From: Atriophallophorus winterbourni
Taxonomy: Eukaryota; Platyhelminthes; Trematoda; Plagiorchiida; Microphallidae
NCBI GenBank assembly: GCA_013407085.1
Contig: JACCGJ010014508.1
Location: forward strand, 1 to 64,000
Direction of reading: 5' to 3'
DNA: 64,000 bases
Under the pieces are notes generated by a model. The model was not told the DNA's origin. It did no database searches and saw only the letters and a program-made list of their open reading frames with translations. Shown here piece by piece: positions 11,379 through 23,300 of this stretch. Position 1 is the stretch's first letter; the number at the start of each line of letters is the position of its first letter. The position numbers were made by a program, and so were the translations under genes.

Positions 11379-14300
11379 ATGAATTCTTCCACCTTTTTCA
11401 TAAACACCTTGTTGGTTAACAAAATGTTGTCACATGAACAATCCGTCGCAAATACGACACCGGAATGTTCTACAGAATCGCTTCGTGTGGCTGTTGCTAC
11501 AGAAAAATTGCTATCGGTATGCTATTTCTCGTACCATCGCACCATTTATTATTTCGTAAACCATATATTGTGCTGACATTGCATATCCTACATTCTATGC
11601 TTATTGCTTATTGATTTTTCCAAATTCATAATTACTTTGGTTTATTTTCTCATTCTGTTTTTTCTCATGTTTATCTCATAACTTGAATCCTAATATCGAA
11701 AAAGTGAAAATTCCCTCAAATTTTTGTTCATTAAAATGAAATTTTCATTCGTATATTTTCAAGTATGTGCGATCTTTTTTACCAAGCAAGTATTCATAAA
11801 ATCACAGCCCTGATTCAGGCAAAGTACCATGCAGGCAGAGATCGCACGTTGGTTAGGATACTGCCAGGTTGCCCTGGCTTAGACTGATCTAAAAAGGAGG
11901 AAATGGCATGTGGATATCCGCATGCAGCTGAGTATCGGTGGCAAACCAATTCAGCACGGCGCTAGCTGCAACACAGCAACATTGCACATCCACGCAAATA
12001 ACACTGTTCCAAATTGATTTGCCATTGACAATAAGCTGCATGTATAAATGCGCTGGATTCTTATGCCATTTCCGTTTTCTAAGTATCTCGGTTTGAGCAA
12101 CATGGTAGCATCTGTCCCCACATACAGCCTGGTTGGTGGTGCTTGGAATTTAGCTTGCTTCCCATATACCATGGCGTGTATGTATGAAAAAACATGGCTA
12201 ATTCAGGCAAAGTGACGTACAGTCAGAGACTGCAGGTGGGCTAAGATGCTGTCAGGTTGACCAGGCCTTTTATATTTTATATTTATAAAATGCCTGGTCA
12301 ACCTGACAGCATCTTAGCCCACCTGCAGTCTCTGACTGTACGTTGACCAGGCCTAGACGGATACGAAGAAGAAAAAGAACAAGAAATGGTAATGAGACTC
12401 CAGCCTGTTTCAACATGCAGCTCACTACTTCTGGCCAATCTGTGTTATCCACACAGCACAAGTACTGCACGACATCGTGCTAAATTGATTGGCCAACGGT
12501 AGTGAGCTGCATGCTGAGACACACTGGAGTCTCACTACCATTTCGATTTCTCATATCTGTTTAGGGCTGGGCAACCTGACAGTATCTTAGCACACGTGCA
12601 GTCTCTGACTGTGCGGCACTTTGCCTGGATCTGACTTGTGCTTTCATACCATACCATACCATTTCGATTTCCCCCCTCATACCTGTCTAGGCGTGGGCAA
12701 CCTGACAGTATCTCAGCCCACGTGCAGTCTGACTGTGCGGCACTTTGCCTGGATCAGGCTTGTGCTTTCGTACCATACCATACTGCACGATTGTACATCC
12801 GTGCATACCATAGTACCAGGTTAGGTTACCGTTTAACATCAGGGTTAGATATCGTGATAGTACAATGTCTTCTAATATGACAAATGATCTCACTCCGTTC
12901 CGTTGACATTCGCTCGCCTAAGACTTTGAACATGCTGTCCTCGTTGAAGCATTTAATAGTTGAGTGGCTGACGTTTTTTTACATTTTTGTCATATACCTT
13001 TATTTTAATGTTAGATCCTTTCAAAGCCTTCTGAAGTTTATGTAGTTTACTCTCTTTTGCAGGGCTACTTACGTATAAATCCGAAACGAATGCGAGATGC
13101 TTACATTCGGCATCCAGTATGTTGTAATTTCATTTATTGACTTTAAATTCAAAAGCTAGGCGATTCAGATGTGCTCATCAGCGGCGTGAAAAATCGTAAC
13201 CGAGGGTTGCCTAATGATATTGTCGCCGTTGAAGTTGACCCGAAACGGTGTTGGAAGGTATGTGCCACTCATAATTTCTCCTTTTATATTTTATTTGAAT
13301 CAGTGCTTAGTTACTGTTATTTTCATGTTTCAGAATCATTTATTTGCTTTTAATTACAACACGAATGTCAGAGATAATAGCCATCTTGCCACACTCACTT
13401 TTCTCAGGTAAATGAATAGGTTGAACTCATTTATTGTTTTGCTGTATTCTGTTTGTTCTGGTACAATCTCTTGCTGTTTTTCGCCTATTGATTTCTCTTT
13501 TTATTCAACTGAAAATAATTGCATATCACGGCGAATGAGTGTTGCGATCCACTATCATCCATCCAATTAACACGGAATTTCCAAAGGTTGTCATAGCCCG
13601 GGGTGGCAATGGGGATAAGCTCCCATTGTTTATAAAATGCTCCCATGCACACGTCTCAAATAGCCTCGCAGACGGTTAGATGATGCACACCACCTCTTTC
13701 TGGCAACTCCCTGCTGCCTTGCCGGTCGCACTTGGTTGTGCAGAAGCTAGAGAATCTGACTCGAACAAACGCCGAGTGGTGCTGGGGACGCCGCTTTGTA
13801 CCCAATTTCCCAAGAATCTTCATTGAAGCCGACTCATCCTCCAGGAGGAGATAGTCGCACAAAAGTAAAGTAATTCCCAGATAGCACCCGCTTAAACCTG
13901 TGATTTTGGTCTGATATCTGCTGATTACTCGTCGTTGGTTATGAATGTATGTATCAATGAAATCAAAAGTATAATCTGGGCAAAGCTCCGCACATTCATT
14001 CAATGAAACCTTAGCGATTTTCCGCATGCAGCTCAGTACCAGTGGCAAATAAGTTTAGCTGTTTTAGCTGCGCAATACAGAAGTACTCCACGATTGCATA
14101 TCCATGCAATGGTGTTTAGTTATATTTTCCGTTCAAATGGTTGTCGTCCTTCGTGAATCACTGTCAAAAACTACGAAGCGCATTATTCACAACCGTTTTT
14201 CTCCATCTTGTTCGATCTCCTAAAATTACTTTAACGCTTAACCTCAGTGTGATTGGCCTAGTCTATTGCTGTTATCATTGCAATTATAAGGCTTTTCAAA

Positions 14301-17300
14301 TTTCAGTGTAGTCACTTTTCTGAGTGTTGCAGTAACACTTTATGTGAGCATCGACAATTGTTTCTGTTTGGGAATTAACGTATCAATGCAGCACATTACG
14401 CACTCTTTGCACGTCCGTTTACATGTTACGAATATTTACAGATTTATGAAAATTTTCTGAACTTGGATGAAAAAGCCACATATGGGGCGACAAATAACCA
14501 CAAATCCAAAGACTACGTTACATTAAAAGATTTCCTTGTTGAGAGAAAACAGGACTTGATTAAGGTAAAAGTTTTTCCTAGTTTTCAACCGCTATTTTCG
14601 TATCGTTTACATTCGTTTTGAACAAATACCTCTGTGATACATTGATTTATTAATGGCAATGAGCTGCATGCGGAATATCGCTAGAGTCACCGTATTATTT
14701 TGAGTTTAATTCTTATTTGTCCACGCCTGAAAAACTTGAGAGTATTTCAGCGATGCGGCACTTCATAGACCAAGTTTTTGAACTGTATATGACAGCACGT
14801 CGGATTTTCATTACTATTACCCGTTTGTTAGTCTTCCTAGGCAACTTCACAGTCTACGCGTCTGACACTTTCCGTTACTCAAGGCGAGCTATTTCAGACA
14901 TACATGCATGTTGCATCATTATCGCACCATCTTGGACGAGCGATGCTTGAATCGTAAGTTAAACTTAAAACAGTAATCATGCACTTGCTTTAAATGCGAC
15001 TACTTGCAACGTAGTTTGCTAGACCCCATGATCGGTCACATTCAGAATATCCTAGTTTAGTCGAGGGGACATCTCATTGGCAATTGCAAACACTGTTACC
15101 CATAAATAATACCAAATAACGCTTTACTCTCACTACCATTTCCCTATTGTTATATGTGTCTTAGCCTAGGCAACCTAACAATTTCTTAGCCCACGTACAG
15201 TCTATAATTGTGCTGCAGTTTTTCTGTATAAGGCATCATACATGCATCTAATTCATTACTCACCGTCATTTCGCAGGCTATCATACAATGTGTTGTTTTT
15301 AAACTGGCCTAGCTCGGATTGAGAATTTAAATGTATGTATGTATGAAAGCACAAGCCTGATCCAGGCAAAGTGCCGCACAGTCAGAGACTGCACGTGGGC
15401 TAAGATACTGTCAGGTTGCCCAGGCCTAGACAGATATGAGGGGCTAAATATAAATAGAAATGGTAGTGAGACTCCAGCGTGTACTCGCATGCAGCTCACT
15501 ACCGTTGGCCAATCAATTTAGCACGATGTTAGCCGCACGGCACAGAAATGCTGCCCGATTGCACATCCGTGCACGAGAATTTAAATGACATTATAAACAT
15601 TTTCCACTGAGTGCTCAAATGTATTATGTACCTGTGTCTCGTTAGATTTTCTAACGCACGTTTTCATCTGAATTTCGATCTCCGTGTATTGAACAGTACC
15701 CTACCCAAGTTTTATTTTTGGTTCATTAAGCTTATGGGTGCAACACAAGTAGAACAATTAATCTCAACATTGGATACATCCGTTGATCCTGTCGAAGTTG
15801 CGTCATCAGAGGACAATGATCCAAATCAACAGTATTTATCTTGGCGGTCCGTTATTCAGCGTACCGGCCACGTCGTTGGAATTATCCACAAACTGCACAA
15901 TCGTGTTTGTGTCGGTTATTTGAAACCACCAAATTGTCCGAAAACCCCGGATAATTGTTCAAAGGATCTATCCCCGCTCAAAAATCCTTCATCTGAGACC
16001 CAAAACAATTCCTCATGGGATTTTGCCAATCTGGTAACGTGTGATAATCGTGTCCCATGGCTGGCGATACCGCGATCTAATTGCCCTCGAGGTTAGTTAA
16101 TTTGCCTCCGATAGTGAGCTGCATGTACTGTCATTTCCGTTTTGTGTCTTGGCTTGGGCAACCTAACAATTTCTTAGCCCACGTACAGTCTATAATTGTG
16201 CGGCAGTTTTTCTGTAAAAGACATCATACATACATCTAATTCATTACTCACCTTCATTTTAGATTTCATCTGCAATCCCAATGCGTTTGTCAATACACGT
16301 TTCGTTGCTCGAATCATACGTTGGGATAAATCCTGGATGCATCCCAGAGGGTAGGCAGCTGGATTGCGTTACATTTTCCTTTATCCAACTTTTTGGGGCT
16401 CCTTGCTCATTACCATTCTTGTTTGCTCAACAGTCAACTGATTAGGAGTTTGTCGACTGATGCATCAAAATTAATCGACTCCGAAACTGATCAAATTCTC
16501 GTTGGCGCGGGCTTTTTGCATGGTGTAGATGCGGTTAACGTGTTCCCTGAGGAGGTGGAGGAATCGACCCAGCGTGCAATTATGCGAGCAATGTCTTCTC
16601 AGGAGGAGCATACGAGGTTTCGTGCCGATTTCCGAAACTACCGTATTTTTACAATCGACCCAAGCACAGCAAGAGATTTAGATGACGCTCTACACATTCG
16701 GTTACTGTCTGAAACGGAGCGCTCGGAATTTCATAAAAGTGGTTACAAAGACGCTATGTATGAGGTATGGTTATCGTCTGTCGAATTATTAAAGCGGCAA
16801 TATTCTTAATGTGTTTTTACCCAGCCATGAAGAGGTGATAATGCTACGTTTTTCATATTGTTACCGTTAAGGTTGGTGTCCACATCGCTGACGTATCGTA
16901 TTTCGTCCGTCCAAATACACCCGTCGATGAGGAGGCCTCACGTCGGGCTAACACAATCTACTTGGTTCAATTGTCTGTGCCAATGCTCCCTCGTTTGCTG
17001 TGTGAACAAGTATGCAGTCTCAATCATGGAGAAGATAAATTCGCATTTTCCGTGTGTTTCATTCTGAGTGAATCCGGACAGGTAATACCATTCATATAAA
17101 ATTTGTCAATCGTGTGAATGTCTCTTTTCATCCGCTTATCAGTTCGTAATCTCCTACATTCTCTGCACTACCTCATCCTTCACAGATTTTAAAGACTTGG
17201 ATTGGGCGTTCAACTATCCGCTCATGCGCTAGACTATCTTACGAGCAAGCACAAGTAAGTTATTGCTGTGATGTCGTAGCCTTTTTGAATCAGTTTATTC

Positions 17301-20300
17301 ATTTAATATTTTTTATAGACTCTAATCGATACACCTGAAAACGAAGCAATTACGGATGAAGATTTCACCGTGGAATCCCCGCACAACTTGTCAGCAATCC
17401 ATGCTGACGTACTCAGACTTCATCATGTAAGTGTATTTCTTTCGTTTTGAGTTCTCTTCGGCACGAATATGCAGTAATTGTTTAACTTTTAGTCTACATT
17501 TGTCGTGTCGGTTATTCCCCTTGGCGTCGTAGTGACAATATTTATTCGGAGGCTGTCTGAGTTGCGAGTTTTATTGTCACAAAACTTATCCTTTCGTTTA
17601 GCCTAACTCAATGTGACTCCCGCTTGCTAAGCCATTCAGGCTATTTATTATCATTATACGTCGAGCATACACCCAGACTTTCTGTTTGGACGAGTGGGCC
17701 TCATTTACTTCTTCTGAATGAATGTGTGCAATCGCGCAGCACTTCTGCGCTGTTTAGCTAACACCGTGATTAATTGATTTGCCACCGATGGTGAGCTGCA
17801 TCCGAATTCACGCTGTATTCTTACTGCCATTGCTATTTTCCTTTCCCATATCTGGGCGACCTGAAGGTGTCGTAGCAGCACTTGGCCTGGATCACTCTTG
17901 TGATTTCTTGCATACCTACCTACTTATTCTGCCACTCCTACTACTGCTGTTGAACCCGCCGTGTAAGACGTAATACGAATAAGTTAATGATCACGGAACT
18001 ATGTACTATCTAGGTCATGTCTACGTGACTTGGCACACACCTCGATGCATACAATGGGCTTACTTTACTTTTACTTTTGTGCGACTATCTCCTCCTGGAG
18101 GATGAGTCGGCTTCGTTTGAAGTGTCGTGGGAATTTGGGTACAAACAGCGTACCCAGCACCACTCGGCGTTTGTTCGAGTCAGCTTCTCTAGCCTTTGCA
18201 CAACCAAGTGCAGCCTGCAAGGCAGCAGGGAGTTGACAGAAAGAGGTGGTGTGCACCAACTAACCGTCTATGAGACTCTGCTCCAGATTTTTCCTCAGGG
18301 TTTACTCCAGAAGCCTTTCCCGCGATTGGGTATCCCGCAAGGCAGTGGAGGTTTAAAATCAGGGTTTTCATTCCCCTAGATGAAATGCCCTCCCAGGCTA
18401 ACGACCTCCATCTGCCCGAAGCAAACTGGTTTTCAGGCGCCAGTAACTCGCCCTCGCCCCTTCTCCTGTTGGTAGAAGCAGTTCCGCCGGGCACAGAGAG
18501 CCACTCGTGCAGGCTAGAAGCTGGACTTGGTTGTCAGAGGCTATTTGAGACGCACGCCATATGGCTATGACAACCTTTGGAACAATGGGCTCATCAGCGG
18601 TAAGATCAAAATAGATCGCTACCCGACGAAGCTTCTGTGCTAGAAGTGAAGCATCATCATCAAAGACATCAATACACCGGTAGCACGTACCGAATGCTTA
18701 ACTGCCATACAACCATGAAAAAGTAAAATCCTAAAAGATGGGGAAGGGTGGGACTTAAATTGCTACGGCTTCTATAGAAGAGTAAGCACAAACAAACTGG
18801 GAAGAGGTGCCTACACCTCGAATGGAACATGCATTCAAACAAGTTTCGTGAACGAGTAGAGCAACATCAGCACGGCAGCTTCCTTGCGGCTTTCACTGTC
18901 ATGCATCATAACAAGCTTTTCTCGTCACTCCGCTTGACAACATACAAGGTTATGCAAACACTCCAAGAAGATGCTTAGTGCAAGACCGCCATTGAACACG
19001 GTTTCGGGAATTATCCTGAAGCGTAACTAGCCATTGCGATAATATGATCGCGGGGACACCAGCCTGGAAGACGCGCTGCGCCTACTTTGGAAAGTTACTA
19101 GTAAGATTTTTAGCTGCTTATGCATGTGACGGTTTGGCACCCCGAGATTTACGCCAATCATGTGTGGCGTCGCAAAAAGAATCTGTTTCGGAAGTCGTTG
19201 GTCCGGCATCCGTAAAACGTGACCCAACAAGCGTAACCTATGCAGGTTGAGCTCTTCTCTATATCGACATTACTACCAAACAACTTATGTTCGGAGAGCA
19301 TCGGTGCGCATACGATTGTACAGCTAACTCCTAGAATGCTGCGGAGACACGGTTGTCAAATACTTGGAGACGCTGAATGTGTTCTTTACGTAAGGTCCAG
19401 GTTTCGCACCCATACAGTGAAGCATTACCCAAAGCGATTGCATATATATATACTGTTTGTTATTAGTTTTTCATTAATCATTTGATACTTTACAGCTTGC
19501 GAGTCATCGCCGGAAGGCACGTTTCAATGCTGGAGCGTTAGGTTTGGATAATCTAAAATCGCGTTTTCTGTTTGATGACGATAAACAAATTCCGATCGGA
19601 ATTGCTCCGTACCAATGCAAACAGAGTAACTGGCTTGTTGAGGAATGGATGCTCGCCGTGAACGAGGCGATTGCGAAACATCTGATTTCCCACCTTCCCG
19701 ATTCCGCTTTCTTGCGCAGGCATCCGGCTCCATCCTCACATCATTTGACCAAGGTTGCAGATCATTTGCAGTGTGTAGGAATCGCAGTGGACACTCAGTC
19801 CGCTGGTTCTATACAGGTTGGTTACTTCATAAAATGTTATCAATGGCTTGTCCTTATCGTTTCTCTTTTATTGCTGTCAGTATAATTCACGTGTTTTTTC
19901 TTTCTTCAATGACAGCTATCACTATGTCAAGAAGCTGGGTGCCCGGTAGAGAACGGCTACCAGTATTCTCCCGAGCTTACCTCTCTGTGCGCACAAATGA
20001 GCAAAGAATCTTATTTTTTCGAAGAAGATTTGCTTGAAAAGTTGGAAACTATGTCTCTTCGCTCGCACAACTTCGAGAGCGGAACGAATGCACAGCAAGG
20101 TTGTAAAATGAAGCTGGAACGCGAAGCACGTATGCTTGTCGCGGTATCCGTGTTGACAAAGGCGATGAGTTTGGCCGAGTATTTTTGCTTGGGGCAACTT
20201 CCTGCTGGTTTCGCTACTAATCACTACGCCCTAAACATGGAATCGTACACGCATTTCACTTCTCCTATACGTCGCTACGCCGATATCATCGTCCATCGTC

Positions 20301-23300
20301 AAATAGCCGCGACACTCGCCTTGAGCGCAGCTGATGATGGAAATTGTTAGTCAATGAGCTATAGTTTCTCTCTTTTTCACCAACCTCGATGATTTGGGTT
20401 TAGCTTTTTTCGTTAAAAATGTTGTCACGACTGCCTTTCGCTTTTTGAACGTCACAGGGAAGCTCCTGCCCTTTCTCGGACAGCGTTTTGCATCCATGCT
20501 ACATCTAGTTGGAATGCTTTTCTTTTCTGATCTGATCTAGTTGACGAATGCCAATAAGTCTGTGGGTCTTCCACTCAGAGGTTCACGGCTTGGCTCGCAA
20601 TTTTTCCGGGTATGAAAATGCTCAATAGGCTTCACATACACAGCACATAGAGTCGCGTGTCTAAAAATTCAACTAAGTCAAAACTGGTTGACAAATACCT
20701 TAAGATTCAAGGATTGGTTTTTAAAGTTGCCCGTGTCCATAGGCCAAAATTTTGAGAAACCAGCCTGATTCAACGTTACAAATTCAGATTTCGTTTGTTT
20801 GGCATCTGTTTATTGATTTTCCTAGAATGGTTACCTGTTTGTGCTCGGAGATGACCGTCTGTTGGGCCATATTTGGTCAGAAAGGCACATAATACTGTGC
20901 TATGATTCAATCACGTAATGTGTTCCACTTGGCTATTCCTCCGTCTGCTTGCCGCCGCAATTATGCACTACTCGTGTATTGTCTGTACTGTGTGCTAAAT
21001 CAGCTGCCACTGGTAATCTTCCGCATGCGAGACCACAGTGTGCTGTGCAGCTAACAACCTGTTAAGTAATTTGTAACTGCTTGTGAACGGTATGCGAAAA
21101 CACGCTGGAGTCGTATTAACATTTTTATTTTCCTCTCTCATAAATGCTTGGGCCTCGGCAACCTGACAGCATCTTAGCTCACATGTGGTCTAATACTGTG
21201 CGGCACTGTGCTTGGATCAGGCTTGTGATTTCATACATGCTGATGCTTGTTTCGTTTATCTATTGGTTCAGTTGAACTTGCCTCATGGTATGCGCAGACA
21301 GCCCAACCACTCGACACCTATATGCAGAATCTCCAACTCCAAGCTGAGGTGTGCAACGCCAAAAAAATTTCATCTCGGCTTGCTAGCGAACAGAGTGCCA
21401 AGCTGTTCTTTGTCTTATTTGTCAAGGTATGCTCAGTTTTTCGGAAGCTTTGTCGTTTCTCGATTCATGACGAGCATCGTGTAAACGGCTGTTATTTTTG
21501 CTTCTTAATTGTAGGAGTTTGGTCCGCTGACCGAGGTTTGTGCAGTCACTGCGCTGTTGGATCGTTCGTTTGACGTACTGTTATTGACGTCGGGTCTCGT
21601 GCATCGTGTATATCTCAAGGTTCGTTTCATACCCCCACTAAATTTTGATGTCTAATCGTAGTTGGCTACCGTTTGCTGGTTTTCACATACGTTTTTTTAC
21701 AGAATTTGAACCTTAAAAGCAGCGAGTTCGTTCCCGCCTCTCATTTGGGAAGTCAGGTGAAACAGGCAGCTAAACTTTGTTTATCGTGGAACCGGGACCC
21801 TGGAGATCCAGATGACAATCCGTGTGGTTGCTTCTACACGGAGATCAATGTTTTCGATGTCGTAACTTGTCAAGTTAGCTTGGAGGAATCAGATCAAGAC
21901 GGTGGTGATTCTACTGTCGTTCCCCAAAGACTTCCAAAGTTGAAGGTATCTGTTTTGTTAATGATATCGCTCGTTAAGCTCATGTTTTCTCGAGGGTCGC
22001 CAATGACCGTTTGTTATATACTTTTCACTAGGTTTTAAATAGCTGTCTTTGCTCATTACCCTTGGCCTATCTGTCTAGGCCTTGGCAACCTGACACTATC
22101 TTAGCCCATGTGCAGTCAAAGACTGTGCCGCACTTTGCATGGATCAGGCTTGTGCTGTCATACATATATACATACCCTCGACCGCACCAATAGTAGCTTT
22201 ATTCTGGTTCAGTTAGCTCAAACTGGCAACTTTTTCAAGATTTGTTGTCATATCACGTCTGTTGTTTTTTGTGTACAAAGACATTCCTAAAGAATGTGAT
22301 ACATGTTTAAAGTTGCTGATACAACGAAGCCTTGAATCTTACTCAACGGAGCAAATCTATCACTAACTTTGAGAATGCTCCTTCTTCACCACTACACTGT
22401 ATCATGCATGCTATTTGTTTTCTGTGTCCGATAACCACTGCTTTCGTTTAATTATGAGAGTTAGCTGGTACCATCACTTACACATGATTTTATTCGTAAT
22501 AAGATTTTAGGTAGTAATGTTAATTTATAAAAAAATCCAGAACCCGGCACGTTTAGCCGGTGCCGGACTACAGACTTTCGATACTGATTCCCGGCATACA
22601 CTACCTTTCCTAACTGGTGACGATTGTAAAGTCTTCGTCTGCCTCTTCCGAACTGGGGTTCCCGCTATATGTGATCGTGGCGACATGTGACATTTTAGAA
22701 AATGTTTGAAAACCCTGTTCATTGGCGATCTTGTTGTAAGCATTTTCTCGTGGTGTTTAAATAATCTTGTGTGTCGACACGTTGAATGGTGTGATGCGTG
22801 ACAGTAAAAACCGCAAAGATGCCACCATGCTGATGTTGCTCTACTTGGTATGGTAGGGTGTGAAAGCACAAGCCTGATCCAGGCAAAATGCCGCACAGTC
22901 TTTGACTGCATGTGGGCTAAGATACTGTCAGGTTGCCCAGGCCTAGACCGATAGAAATAGAGAATAAAGATGATAGTGAGACTACAGCATATTTCAGCAT
23001 GAAGCTCACTACTCGTAGCCAATCAATTAAGCACGGTGTTAGCCACACAGCACATAAGTGCTGTACGATTGCACTCTACTTGGTACTAATTCGTAATTAA
23101 ACTTGATTGAATGTTTCTTTCATTTGAGGTCCAGTCACTTCATATGTGACGATACCTGTAAAAGATTCCTTGGATTATTTCTTATCTTCCCTCAGTGTGT
23201 CATGAATGTATGGCACGGATGTGCAATCGTGCAGTACATTGTGCTGTGCGGCTAACATCGTGCTAAATTGATTGGCCAGTGGTAGTGAGCTGCATGCTGT

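Noticed and set aside
15339..15521. Small ORFs of the form [19 protein letters not shown], repeated in many places
   Set aside because: They lie exactly within SINE copies and have no conserved start or function.
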